This document shows positions 1 to 10,500 of a DNA stretch of 30,663 nucleotides, in pieces. Each line of letters opens with the position of its first letter. Position 1 is the first letter of the stretch. A program made the translations under genes and the position numbers. The stretch is from an uncultured Clostridium sp. (GTDB lineage: Bacteria > Bacillota > Clostridia > TANB77 > CAG-508), in assembly GCA_900556975.1 (NCBI GenBank), contig USQZ01000017.1, positions 1 to 30,663 on the forward strand, written 5' to 3'. Under the pieces are notes generated by a model. That model was not told the origin of the DNA. It saw only the letters and a program-made list of their open reading frames with translations, and ran no database searches.

Positions 1-2
1 AT

Positions 3-1637
3 TCAGTTTTATTATTAGTTGGACAAGGTCCATTGGAAAATGAAATTAAAGAAAAAGTTAATAGGCTTGGATTATCTGATTCGGTTAAATTTCTTGGACA
101 GAGAGATGACGTTTCTGAATTGTACCAAGCATTTGATTTGTTTTTGTTACCAAGCCTGTATGAAGGATTGGGAATGGTTTTAATAGAAGCCCAATGTGCT
201 GGATTGCCATGTGTAGCTTCTACAGAAGTACCTAATGTTGCTAAGATCTCAGAATTACTTAATTTTTTAGACTTAAAAAGTTCAATTGCTATTTGGAATG
301 AACAAATTATAAAAGATAGTAATTATGAACGTTGTTGTACAAAAAAATGTGCAATTGATAATGGTTATAGTATAGATAAGGAAAAAGAGAACTTAATGAA
401 TTATTATTATGAAAAAACTACAGAAAAAGTTGCTGTTGTAACTTCTGGATTTTTGCCTGTACCAGCTACAAAAGGTGGGGCTGTTGAAAATTTAATAGTT
501 AATATATTAAATGAAAATGAAACAAATAAAAAGTTAAAACTTACTATATTTAGTGCTTTCGAGAAAAATGCGGTTGAAGATTCTAAAAAGTATAATATGT
601 CAAATTTTATATTTTTTAAAACACCATATTTTATTAGAATATTTGATAAGATTACATATTTTGTAGCTAAAAATATTATTCGAAAAAAGAATTGTCAAAG
701 TTACAGATATATATTTCAAAGGTTATACTATTTGAGAAATGTTAGCAGAAATTTGAAAAAGAATGATTATGATAAAGTATTGCTTGAAAATCATCCATCA
801 CAATATTTATCTTTAAAATGGAATAAAAATTATAAAAAATATGCTGACAGATATTATTATCATTGTCACAATGAATTTCCAGGTACATATGGATGTGATG
901 AAATTATTAAGGGTACAAGAAAAATTATTTGCGTAAGTAATTTTATAGCAAAGAACCTAGAAAAATACTTGAATATGCCTGAAGATAAATTTGATGTGTT
1001 GAGAAATTGTGTAGATTCAAAGTTATTTAAAAGAAGTGTGACTGATGATGAGAAAAAAGAAATAAGAAGTAATTATGGTATAAAAGATAATGATTTTGTA
1101 TTACTTTTTACAGGAAGACTTACTGCGGAAAAAGGCGTTAAAGAGTTAATATCTGCTATGCAATTTATAAAAGATGAAAACGCTAAGTTATTAATAGTAG
1201 GTTCATCGGTTAATGCGCTTAAAGTTAAAACTACATTTGAACAAGAACTAGAACAGATGATAGAAAATATTAAGGAAAAAGTAATATTTACTGGTTTTGT
1301 TAATTATGATGAGATTTATAGAATGTATGCTATAGCTGATATTGCTGTATTGCCTTCAATTTGGGATGATCCAGCTCCATTAACAATAATAGAAGCTTTG
1401 GTGAGCGGTCTACCTATAATAACAACAAAATCTGGAGGAATACCTGAATACGCTACAGATGGTTCTGCAATAATTTTAGAAAGAGATAATAATTTAGTAA
1501 ATAATATTGTGAAATCTGTTGAAATATTGATAAATGATAAAGAAGAAATGGAGAAGATGTCTTGCACTGGAAAAAAAGTATCTAGTTCACTTACTTTACA
1601 ATCATATTATAGTAATTTTATAAAAATATTTGAATGA
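3..1637 (+). CDS. Tandem GT4 glycosyltransferase fusion (5'-partial)
   Basis: The reading frame is open from the first bases of the window, so the gene starts upstream; the in-frame TTG at 33 lies inside the protein and is not a start. Residues 1 to about 130 of the fragment are the donor-binding half of a GT-B, family-4 glycosyltransferase resembling EpsF: VGQGPLENEI, VKFLGQRDDV, then an EX7E site in YEGLGMVLIEA. From about residue 140 a complete second GT4 begins with KVAVVTSGFLPVPATKGG. It has its own donor domain (FTGRLTAEKGVKEL) and a D-x7-E variant of the EX7E motif in WDDPAPLTIIEA. No stop or frameshift separates the halves. Both probably transfer sugars from nucleotide donors during repeat-unit assembly at the cytoplasmic membrane face. 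The stop overlaps ATGA with the next gene region. Family assignment is strong; sugar specificity cannot be read. Confidence 0.88.
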   Translation, partial: SVLLLVGQGPLENEIKEKVNRLGLSDSVKFLGQRDDVSELYQAFDLFLLPSLYEGLGMVLIEAQCAGLPCVASTEVPNVAKISELLNFLDLKSSIAIWNEQIIKDSNYERCCTKKCAIDNGYSIDKEKENLMNYYYEKTTEKVAVVTSGFLPVPATKGGAVENLIVNILNENETNKKLKLTIFSAFEKNAVEDSKKYNMSNFIFFKTPYFIRIFDKITYFVAKNIIRKKNCQSYRYIFQRLYYLRNVSRNLKKNDYDKVLLENHPSQYLSLKWNKNYKKYADRYYYHCHNEFPGTYGCDEIIKGTRKIICVSNFIAKNLEKYLNMPEDKFDVLRNCVDSKLFKRSVTDDEKKEIRSNYGIKDNDFVLLFTGRLTAEKGVKELISAMQFIKDENAKLLIVGSSVNALKVKTTFEQELEQMIENIKEKVIFTGFVNYDEIYRMYAIADIAVLPSIWDDPAPLTIIEALVSGLPIITTKSGGIPEYATDGSAIILERDNNLVNNIVKSVEILINDKEEMEKMSCTGKKVSSSLTLQSYYSNFIKIFE

Positions 1638-1648
1638 GGACTAATAGA

Positions 1649-2644
1649 ATGAAAATTGATTTTGTTATTTTATGGGTTGATGGGTCAGATCCCAAATGGA
1701 TAAAAGACAAAGAAAAATATGTAGAAAAGTCTGTAAATGGCTCAGAATCAGATAATAGATTTAGAGATTGGGATAATTTAAAATATTGGTTTAGAGGAGT
1801 TGAGAAATATGCACCATGGGTTAATAAGATTCATTTTATAACTTATGGACATTTACCAGAATGGTTAAATCTGAATAATGAAAAATTGGACATCGTAAGG
1901 CATGAAGATATAATAGATAAAGAATATTTACCAACATTTAATTCAAATGTAATTGAATTAAATATGCATAAAATAAAAGGACTTGAGGAACATTTTGTTG
2001 CTTTTAATGATGATATGTTTATTTGTAGCAAAATGGAAGAAAAAGATTTCTTTTCTAATGAAGGATTGCCAATGGACGAATGTGTTCAAAATGTAATAAT
2101 TTCATATGGAAATAAAGATCAAATTGCTCATGCTTGCTTGAATAATATAGATATAATAAATAGAAACTTTAGTAAAAGAGCTGTAATGAAAGAAAATATG
2201 TTTAAGTTTATTAATGTAAAGTATGGAGTTAGAAATTTTAGGACTTTGTTTTTATTACCTTGGTATGCTTTTACAGGCTTTTATAATCCTCATTTACCAG
2301 TTGCTCACTTGAAGTCAACATTTAATAATGTTTTTAATGTTGAAGGAGAGTACATAGAAAGAATGTTTAAAAATAAATTTAGAAAATCAGATGATATATC
2401 TCATTGGGTGATGAGATACTGGAATTTATGTTCTGGAAATTTTTGCCCACGTAAAAGTAATATAGGAAAGTATTTTGATGCGTCTGATGATAACACAGAT
2501 ATTTGTAAAGCAATTGAATCAGAGAAAGTAAAATTATTATGCATTAATGATTCATCTACAAATTATGATTTTGATAAAGCTAAATTAGAGATTAATGGAG
2601 CATTTGAGAATTTATTTCCTGAAAAAAGTACTTTTGAAATTTAG
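1649..2644 (+). CDS. Stealth-family capsular polysaccharide phosphotransferase
   Basis: The 331-residue protein opens with IDFVILWVDGSDPKW, the conserved region 1 signature of Stealth proteins. Region 2 follows (RFRDWDNLKYWFRGVEKYAPW, then FVAFNDDMFI with the acidic metal-binding pair), then PHLPVAHLKS and a C-terminal conserved segment around FCPRKSNIGKYF. Stealth enzymes are hexose-1-phosphate transferases that build phosphodiester-linked capsular polymers, in the family of GlcNAc-1-phosphotransferase. The start at 1649 is preferred over the overlapping ATG at 1634 because GAGGA at 1636-1640 lies eight bases upstream of it and the family motif begins at once. The gene sits in a tight operon between a glycosyltransferase and a polymerase, which suggests that the exported glycan contains sugar-phosphate linkages. 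Confidence 0.88.
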   Translation: MKIDFVILWVDGSDPKWIKDKEKYVEKSVNGSESDNRFRDWDNLKYWFRGVEKYAPWVNKIHFITYGHLPEWLNLNNEKLDIVRHEDIIDKEYLPTFNSNVIELNMHKIKGLEEHFVAFNDDMFICSKMEEKDFFSNEGLPMDECVQNVIISYGNKDQIAHACLNNIDIINRNFSKRAVMKENMFKFINVKYGVRNFRTLFLLPWYAFTGFYNPHLPVAHLKSTFNNVFNVEGEYIERMFKNKFRKSDDISHWVMRYWNLCSGNFCPRKSNIGKYFDASDDNTDICKAIESEKVKLLCINDSSTNYDFDKAKLEINGAFENLFPEKSTFEI

Positions 2645-2655
2645 AAGGAGTTATT

Positions 2656-3750
2656 ATGATAGAATATTTTTTTACATTTGGTATTGTAATAGTATTAACA
2701 GCTATAGCACAGTATTGTTATAAAAAAAATAAAATATTAAGTTATGTATGTTCATTTTTGTCAATATGTATTTTATCATTAATAGCTGCTTTAAGAAGGC
2801 TAGATGTTGGTGTTGATATAAAGGTATATGGACTTGATTTTTTTAATGCATGTAGATACTTTTCTAAAATGAGTAGTTATATTGCTTTTTATAAAAATGA
2901 GCAATTATACTTTGCGTTAAATTATATTGTTTTTCATTTAACTCAAAATATACGAGTACTATTTTTCATTATGCAATTTTTTATTGCATCTATTGTGTAT
3001 ATAATTGCGTATGATAATATGAAAAAAAGAGACACAAATATTTTATTGTATGTAATTGCGTATTTGTTTTTGTGGTTTAATACTTCTTTGAATATTTTAA
3101 GACAATCATTAGCAATTTTTGTAATATTATATGCTTTTAAATATATAGAAAATAAAAATTATTTTGCTTATTTTATTGCAGTTATAATTGCAACTTTATT
3201 TCATTCATCAGCAATAGTTTGTGTGGTCATTCCATTAGTTGATTACATTGCCAAGAAGAAAAATTGGAAAACATATTTGATTTCAAGTATTGTGGTTATA
3301 TATTTTATCCTTTTTAATATAAGAATAGTTGCAATGTTGTTAAATAAGATAAACGTTATGCCTGATAAATATTTGCTATATTTATCTAGAGATGGAAATA
3401 TGATAACTTATTATGCAATATTAAAACTTATAATGATCGTAGTTGTAGCTATGTATTTTAAAAAATCAGAGAATAATGAGATTAATAGAACTTTGTTTTC
3501 TATTTGTGTGTATGATGTTGTATTGTATACGCTTTCATATTTTATAAAATATGGATACAGAATATCATATTATTTTTTACCACATATGATATTGTTATTA
3601 CCAAGAATGGAAGCTGATTTGAGAAAGAGTAAGGGAAGAAGTACATTCATATTGGTTAGTATTATATTGTTAATTGTATATTGGGTGGTAAGATATTCAA
3701 TTGTAAAGTATGATGGAACAATTCCGTATAATTTTTATTGGGAGGTTTAA
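2656..3750 (+). CDS. EpsG/Wzy-like polysaccharide polymerase
   Basis: This is a 364-residue polytopic membrane protein with roughly ten hydrophobic segments from the N-terminus to the C-terminus. After the second segment it has ALRRLDVGVDIKVYG, matching the R...vG.D...Y pattern of the EpsG family. FHSSAIVCVVIPL and NTSLNILRQSLAIF are also typical of that family. EpsG/Wzy proteins polymerise lipid-linked repeat units on the outer face of the membrane. A clear AGAAGGAG ribosome site precedes the ATG. The stop codon directly abuts the ATG of the next gene, so translation is probably coupled. The polymerase role is inferred from family resemblance and from its place in the cluster; such proteins diverge rapidly. 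Confidence 0.8.
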   Translation: MIEYFFTFGIVIVLTAIAQYCYKKNKILSYVCSFLSICILSLIAALRRLDVGVDIKVYGLDFFNACRYFSKMSSYIAFYKNEQLYFALNYIVFHLTQNIRVLFFIMQFFIASIVYIIAYDNMKKRDTNILLYVIAYLFLWFNTSLNILRQSLAIFVILYAFKYIENKNYFAYFIAVIIATLFHSSAIVCVVIPLVDYIAKKKNWKTYLISSIVVIYFILFNIRIVAMLLNKINVMPDKYLLYLSRDGNMITYYAILKLIMIVVVAMYFKKSENNEINRTLFSICVYDVVLYTLSYFIKYGYRISYYFLPHMILLLPRMEADLRKSKGRSTFILVSIILLIVYWVVRYSIVKYDGTIPYNFYWEV

Positions 3751-4842
3751 ATGAAAAAAGTAGGAATAATAACAATTATAGATAACGATAATTATGGAAA
3801 TAGATTACAAAATTATGCTATGCAGGAATTTTTAAAGGAAAATAATGTAGAAGCAATTACAATAAAAAATAATAAATTTTTTAATCATTTTGGAAGTTTT
3901 AAGAAAAGATTTATTTTGCTTTTAAGATATATTAACAGTAAAAGAATTTTTATAAAGAATTTATGTCCTAATAGATTAAAATGTTTTAAAAATTTTAATA
4001 AAAATATAAATTTTTCAAAGAAAACATATAGTGTATATTCTAAGAATATAAAAAATGATTATGATTTTTTTGTGGTCGGAAGTGATCAAGTATGGAAGCC
4101 TTTTTATCAAAGATTAAGTGATGTTGATTTATTAAATTTTGCTAATGATAATCAAAAGATTTCAATTTCAGCTAGTTTTGGAATATCAGAATTACCAGAT
4201 GAATACAAGGAGAAAACTAAGAATGCGTTGAATACTTTTAAAGCAATATCTGTTAGAGAGGATACGGGAAAAAATATAGTTGAAGAATTAACAGGTAGAA
4301 AAGATGTAGAAGTTATAGTAGATCCTACTATGTTAGTACCTGTATCAAAATGGAAGGATGTAGAAAAAAAGCCAAGTTGTTTAAAAAGTGATAAATTTAT
4401 ATTAAATTATTTTTTGGGAAATTTATCAGAAAGTAGAAAAAAAGCTATAGAACAATTTGCTAATGATAATGAATGTGAAATAATAAATATTTTAGATAAA
4501 GATAGTGAATTTTATAAGACAGGTCCTGCAGAATTTTTATATTTAGAAAGAAATGCTTTTTTGATTTGTACAGATTCTTTTCATTCATCAGTTTTTGCTA
4601 TTTTAAATAAAGTACCTTTTATTGTTTTTGAAAGAGAAGATAAAAAGGCAAATATGAATTCACGTTTAGATACCTTATTAAGAAAATTTAATTTAGAAAG
4701 TCAAAAATATAAAGAAGATAAAATAGAAAAATATGTTGATGTGAAATTTGAAGATTCTGATAAAGTATTAGAAGTGGAAAAAAATAAAGCTAGAATGTTT
4801 TTAAAAAATGCACTAAATGAGGAGAGAAAAGATGAAAATTAA
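3751..4842 (+). CDS. Polysaccharide pyruvyl transferase family protein
   Basis: The 363-residue protein begins KKVGIITIIDNDNYGNRLQNYAMQ, the N-terminal signature of the PS_pyruv_trans family, followed by DYDFFVVGSDQVWKP, SISASFGISELP and ICTDSFHSSVFAILNKVPFIVF. Family members transfer pyruvate from phosphoenolpyruvate to sugars of exopolysaccharides or cell-wall glycans, forming ketals that add negative charge; some relatives have other transfer roles. The protein looks cytosolic, with no signal peptide or membrane segment. Its ribosome site GGGAGG lies inside the end of the polymerase gene. Proteins of this type often neighbour a ferredoxin-domain F420-hydrogenase-beta-like protein, as here (gene at 6359). 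The acceptor sugar is unknown. Confidence 0.88.
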   Translation: MKKVGIITIIDNDNYGNRLQNYAMQEFLKENNVEAITIKNNKFFNHFGSFKKRFILLLRYINSKRIFIKNLCPNRLKCFKNFNKNINFSKKTYSVYSKNIKNDYDFFVVGSDQVWKPFYQRLSDVDLLNFANDNQKISISASFGISELPDEYKEKTKNALNTFKAISVREDTGKNIVEELTGRKDVEVIVDPTMLVPVSKWKDVEKKPSCLKSDKFILNYFLGNLSESRKKAIEQFANDNECEIINILDKDSEFYKTGPAEFLYLERNAFLICTDSFHSSVFAILNKVPFIVFEREDKKANMNSRLDTLLRKFNLESQKYKEDKIEKYVDVKFEDSDKVLEVEKNKARMFLKNALNEERKDEN

Positions 4843-6362
4843 TCAGCGAAAAATTGGGGCTATTTTATCTTATATCGTTATTGCATTGAATATGGTAATA
4901 GGAATTGCCTATACACCTTTTTTAACAAGAAAATTAGGACAAGCTGAGTATGGATTATATTCAATAATAAATTCTATAATGTCTTATTTGACTGTAATGG
5001 ATATGGGATTTGGTAATGCAATAATAATTTATACTGCTAGATATGTGAATCAAAATGATAAAGAAAAAGAAAACAAATTGCATGGTATGTTTTTTGTAAT
5101 ATATTGTATTATTGGTATTGCTGCTTCTATTGTAGGATTTGTCTTATATTTTAATGTTAATAATTTGTTTGGGAACTCAATGACGGATTCTGAATTATCT
5201 AAAGCCAAAGTAATGATGTTAATTTTGACGTTTAATTTAGCGATTACATTTCCTTTTAGTATTTTTGGCAATATATTAACTGCATATGAGGAATTTATAA
5301 TTAATAAAATAATTAAAATTATACAAATTATATTACAGCCGTTAATTATGATTCCATTATTATTACTTGGATATAAAGCGATTGCAATGGTTATCGTGTT
5401 AACCTGTGTGAATATATTTTGTTTATTATTGAATACAGTAGTTTGTTTGAAAAAATTAGATATCAAGTTAAAATTTAAGGGATTTGATTTTAGTGTTTTA
5501 AAGGAAATATTTAAATATTCTTTTTATATTTTCTTAAATCAGATAATAGATAAAGTGAATTGGAGTTTAGATCAATTTGTTTTAGGTTCAATTTGTGGTA
5601 CTGTAATTACATCAGTATATGCGGTTGCAGGACAATTGAATAATATGTATATGAATTTTTCGACAGCAATAAGTGGTGTGATGTTACCCAAAGTTACAAA
5701 GATGGAAGACAATAAAGCAACTGATAAAGAGTTCACAGATATTTTTATAAAAACAGGAAGAATACAATACTTATTACTTGCTCTTATAATAAGTGGATTT
5801 GTTTTATTTGGAAAAGCTTTTATAAATATGTGGGTAGGTTCAAATTATATGGATGCTTATTTGATTGCTTGTATACTTATGATACCAATTACAGTACCAT
5901 TAATACAAAATATTGGATTGAGTATACTTCAGGCTAAGAATTTATATAAATATAGAACAATTATTTTTTTTCGGAATAGCAATTTTAAATATTTGTATAA
6001 GCATTCCTATGGCTAAAATGTATCAGGGAATTGGAGCGGCAATTGGTACAGCTTTTTCATTAGTTCTTGGTCAAGGACTTATTCTTAATATTTATTATCA
6101 TAAAAAAGTTGGGCTTGATATGATTGAATTTTGGAAGAATATATTATTTATGACAGTACCCGTAGTTATAACTTTTTTAATTGGAATTGCGCTAAATAAG
6201 TTGATAATAAATAATAGTTTTATATGGTTGTTCTTAAAAATAGCTATATATACAATAATATATTCTATATTTATGTGGCTTTTTGCAATGAATAAGTATG
6301 AAAAAGAAATGATAATAAAACCGGTAAAAACTATTTTTAATAAAATGGAGAATAAAATATGA
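4832..6362 (+). pseudogene. Wzx-like polysaccharide flippase, frameshifted at a T8 run
   Basis: The 5' frame (4832-6016) encodes a MATE/Wzx-type flippase: INQRKIGAILSYIVIALN, YTPFLTRKLGQAEYGLYS, then many membrane helices. Reading frame changes at the eight-T run 5964-5971. The original frame then gives an implausible tail (RNSNFKYLYKHSYG). Removing one T gives FFGIAILNICISIPMAKMYQG, which runs smoothly into the C-terminal helices encoded up to 6362. Restored, the protein would be 509 residues, a normal size for Wzx. Start 4832 is chosen because AGGAGA at 4819-4824 sits seven bases upstream; the ATG at 4817 has no such site. The gene overlaps the previous one by 11 bases and the next by four. 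The break may be a sequencing error, a fixed mutation, phase variation or transcriptional slippage; sequence alone cannot decide. Confidence 0.85.
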
Positions 6363-7510
6363 TTGAAATAATTGACAAATCAGAGTGTTGTGGATGTCAT
6401 GCATGTTACAGTGTGTGTCCGAAAAATGCAATTAAAATGATTGAGGATGAAAAGGGGTTTAAAATTCCAAAGATAAATAAAGAACTTTGTATTAATTGTG
6501 GTAAGTGTGATAAGGTGTGTCCAATAAAAAATACAATTAATGTGGAAAATAAGCCTGTAGCATATGCAGCATATAATAAAGATGAGGATACTAGATTAAA
6601 TAGTTCTTCAGGTGGAATATTTTCATTACTAGCGGAATATATTTTGAATTTAAATGGTGTGGTTTTTGGAGCAAAGTTTAATGAAAAATTTGAGGTGGTA
6701 CATGATTATATTACAAAAAAAGAAGATATTCAAAAGTTTCGAGGTTCTAAATATGTTCAGAGTGTAATTGGAAACTCATATAAAGATGCTAAAATTTTTT
6801 TGGAAGAAGGAAAATATGTTCTATTTACAGGAACGCCATGCCAAATTGAAGGTTTATTAAAATATTTAAATAAAGATTATGATAAATTATATACACAAGA
6901 TATAATTTGTCATGGTGTACCTTCACCAAAAGTATGGAATAAGTATTTAAAATATCGACAAAATATTGATAATGCAAAGATAGAAAATGTAGAATTTAGA
7001 AATAAAAAGTATTCTAATTGGGAAAATTATGAAGTATGTTTTAAATATGAAAAAGAAATATATCATGTAAATCATAATAAGGATAGTTATATGAAAGCTT
7101 TTTTAAGAGATGCTTCTTTACGTGATTCTTGCTATGCATGCAAATTTAAATCAGTTAATAGGGCTTCAGATGTATTATTAGCTGATTTTTGGGGGATTAA
7201 TAATTTAATGCCAGATTTCAATGATAAAAAAGGTTTAAATTTACTTATAGTTAATACAACAAAAGGGGAAAATTTAATTAAAAATATAGATCACTTAATA
7301 GAAAAAAGAAAAGTTGATGTTAATCAAGCAATTAAATACAATAAGAGTTGTGTTGAATCTTGTAAAATTCCTAAGATGAGAGAAACATTTTTTGAGAATA
7401 TAAATGAAAATAATTTCGAAAAGGTTACAGAGAAATTTACAGTAAAATCATCTAAAAGTTTTATAAAAAGAGCTTTAAGAAAATTGAAAAAAATAATGTT
7501 AAAAAAGTAA
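6359..7510 (+). CDS. Coenzyme F420 hydrogenase/dehydrogenase beta-type Fe-S protein of polysaccharide cluster
   Basis: The N-terminus carries two 4Fe-4S ferredoxin motifs: C10-x2-C13-x2-C16-x3-C20-P and C44-x2-C47-x2-C50-x3-C54-P. FrhB-like domains follow, with SSSGGIFSLLAEYIL, FTGTPCQIEGLLKYL, DIICHGVPSPKVWNKY and VLLADFWGI. Total length is 383 residues. The family binds flavin and Fe-S clusters. In methanogens it is part of F420-dependent enzymes, but bacterial copies like this one sit in capsule and EPS clusters next to polysaccharide pyruvyl transferases, as here. The true reaction is not established; a redox modification of a glycan precursor is only an inference. The ATG overlaps the TGA of the flippase reading frame. 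It ends the operon and is followed by a terminator. Confidence 0.85.
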   Translation: MIEIIDKSECCGCHACYSVCPKNAIKMIEDEKGFKIPKINKELCINCGKCDKVCPIKNTINVENKPVAYAAYNKDEDTRLNSSSGGIFSLLAEYILNLNGVVFGAKFNEKFEVVHDYITKKEDIQKFRGSKYVQSVIGNSYKDAKIFLEEGKYVLFTGTPCQIEGLLKYLNKDYDKLYTQDIICHGVPSPKVWNKYLKYRQNIDNAKIENVEFRNKKYSNWENYEVCFKYEKEIYHVNHNKDSYMKAFLRDASLRDSCYACKFKSVNRASDVLLADFWGINNLMPDFNDKKGLNLLIVNTTKGENLIKNIDHLIEKRKVDVNQAIKYNKSCVESCKIPKMRETFFENINENNFEKVTEKFTVKSSKSFIKRALRKLKKIMLKK

Positions 7511-7529
7511 CAGAAATGTTGCTTTTTTT
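7499..7529 (+). terminator. Intrinsic terminator of the polysaccharide operon
   Basis: The stem AAAAAAGTAACA (7501-7512) pairs with TGTTGC plus the T run (7517-7529), with one G-U pair and a GAAA loop. It overlaps the stop codon of the preceding gene and ends in a run of seven T. Confidence 0.7.
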
Positions 7530-7530
7530 A

Positions 7531-7559
7531 TTGAAAAAAAAGTTAGATATGTATACAAT
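7531..7559 (+). promoter_or_regulatory. Sigma-A promoter for the large glycoside hydrolase gene
   Basis: TTGAAA (7531-7536) and TACAAT (7554-7559) are separated by 17 bases. The site sits directly after the terminator and 27 bases before the start codon. Confidence 0.55.
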
Positions 7560-7585
7560 CATTGTATTATATAGTGGAGTTAAAT

Positions 7586-10500
7586 ATGAGAAAAAAGAAA
7601 AGTAGTAAGAAATTGTTATTTAAATGCATATTTTTAGTTTTTTTGTGTGTTGTTATAATTCGAATGTGTATTGGAACAGTAGTGATTATTTCGAAAAAAG
7701 ATAAATTCAGCCTAAAAAACATATTTAATTATGGAATAAGTGATCTGAATGAAGATAGTAATGAAAATAGCTATAGTTTTGAAATAGATGATGAGGATGG
7801 ATTTGCTTATAGTGATACTCTTAAAATGAAAATTAATATTTTAAAATATTCAAATGATAATAATTATAATATAGTATGTTTGGACAATGACATTGAACAA
7901 AAGAACATGGCTATTAGTAGTGATTATGTTGAAACTGAACTGGAATTAAATGAAGGAAAAAATGATATTTTAGTAAAAATATATAATAATGACAGTTTAG
8001 AAAATGAATATAGTAAATGTATTTATTATATAAAACCATATACACATCAATTTTTAGATGAGTTAACATTAAAAGGAGTAGGATGTCAATTTAGACCAAC
8101 TATATATGAAACTAATTATAGAAAATCAATTAATTTAATTACAAAGATTGGTGCACAAGTAGTGCGTTGTGATTTAAAATGGCATACATTACAAGCACCA
8201 AGTGGGAAGTATATATATTTAGACTATTATGATGGTTGGATAAATAGTCTGAAAGAAAAAAATATAAAAATTATTGCACCAATAAGTGGTATGGGTAATT
8301 TTTTGGGCAGTGATCAGCAAATATCAAGTGAAGAAGAATCGAAGAAATTTATTAATTTTTATAATTTTGTTAGTGATAGATATAATGGTAAATTAGATTA
8401 TGTTGAATTATTTAATGAACCTAATAATTCTGCTTATTTTGATGATGAAGCTATAAATTGGTACGTAAAGACTGCAAAAAAAATAAGTGATTTGAGAAAA
8501 AATAATGTTATAGCAGGAGTGGCAGCAAGTTATATGCAGGATAAACCGAAGGAAGTGTCTATTTCTACATATTTTAATAAAGCTACTAATGCTGGTTTAA
8601 CTCAGTATAATATTCCTTTTTCATATCATGTATATGATTATGAAAACAAGAAGATTCAAAATGCAAGTTTATTGAATAAATTAAATGTGATAAGTGATTT
8701 GTTTTTAAATGATGGTGGATTTGAAAAGAAATATCTTACCGAATATGGGGTTAGTACATATACAACTAATAAAATTACGGAAGAACAACAGGCTGAAAAG
8801 GTAGTACAGCAATCAACTATATTGGATGAGAAAAATATTGATATGTCTGTTTTATATAGTTTTATAGATTTAACAACAAATAAAGCTGTTAGAGGAGACA
8901 ACTTTGGATTGATGGGTAATGACTATACTCCTAAAAAAGCATATTATTCTATGAAAAACTACTATCAAAATACGAATGGTGCTGAGTATATTGGTGCTAT
9001 TTCAAGTGTGGCTGATGGATTAGAGTTCCATGTATATGACAAAGATGGTGTTCCTTTAGCTGTGTGCTGGTCTAGAGATAGTAGTAAAACAATAGAAATT
9101 TTTTATTCAGGTTTTACAGCATATGATTTGTATGGAAATGAAATTGAAAATACAGATGGAAAATTATCTATTACAAGTTCACCTATATATCTAAAGAATG
9201 TTGATAGAAGTTATTTTTACAGAGCTATTTCTAATACAGCTGTTAGTGCTTATGATGAATTTTTAACAAATTATTCTGATTATTTAGATTCTTCAGGTGA
9301 AATGATTGCTGTTAAAAATGAAGTTAACAAAATGAAAAAATATGCAGAAGGTTTAGCAAATGGTGGAGAAGTTTCAGAAGTGGAAGCTTTAAGTAAAATG
9401 AAAGAGCATTTTGCTATAGGTGATATGATTCTAAAAGCTTATAAAGATGAAAAATTATCTTGTGAATATGTCAAATTAAGTAGTATGCTTGATCAACTTA
9501 ATACTACTGGATATGCTTTTGAGGATTTAATTACTATTACTGCTAAAGATGTTTCAAATGCAAATTTGACAGCAACTGAAAAAATAATGAATACTTTTGA
9601 TAATAAGGTTTCTGCCAATGTTAGTGTTGAGATGGTTTATCCAAATAAGATTAAAGCATTTGCAAAAGATTATTATGATACATCAAGTTACATAAATGGA
9701 TTAGAGGAAGAGAATCCGATAAAGAATGGATTAATTATTGGTAAAGGATTACATGCTTATTATTTAGCTGGTTGGGCTGATTCTTTTGCTGATTGTTACT
9801 TAGAAACTCCTGAGATTACGATTCAGTATTCTAATACGGAATTAACAAATGAAGATGTAGTTGTTACTTTGGAGACTAATGTTCCAATCGAAATGGAAGG
9901 TTCAAATCAATATACATTTACAGAGAATGGTTCATTTACATTTAAATATACTTTATATGGTGAGCCAAAAGAAATCACTGCTGTTGTGGATTGGATTGAT
10001 AAGGATGCTCCGGTTATTAGTGGTATTGATGAACGTGAAGATGAAACTGAGCAGGTTACTTTAAATGTTACTGATGATAATTTAGATATAGTTACTGTTA
10101 CAAAAGATGGACAAGATGTTTCATTTAGTAATGGAGATATTTTGATAGAGAAAGGTGAATATGAAGTTGTAGCTAAGGATAGGGCTGGAAATTCTTCTGA
10201 AAGGTCTTTTAAAATAGTTGATTATATTGAAAGTAATAAGATTTATTATGTTTCTCCTGATGGAACTGGTGATGGTTCTTCTGAAGATTTACCGATGAAT
10301 GTTAAAGATTTAAATAAATTGAAATTATATGCAGGAGATAAAATTTTATTAAAATCTGGAGAGAAGTATTCAGTAAATATTGAATGTAAGAGAAAAGGTT
10401 CACCTGATAATAGAGTTGTTATTTCGAATTATGGTGAAGGTGCTTTACCTGTTATAAATGGTTCTCTTGATTTGGTTTCTAATTTGAAGATTTCTAATTT

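Noticed and set aside
5050..5466. Minus-strand open frame of 138 codons inside the flippase gene
   Set aside because: Composition follows the complement of a hydrophobic gene; no ribosome site and no recognisable domain.
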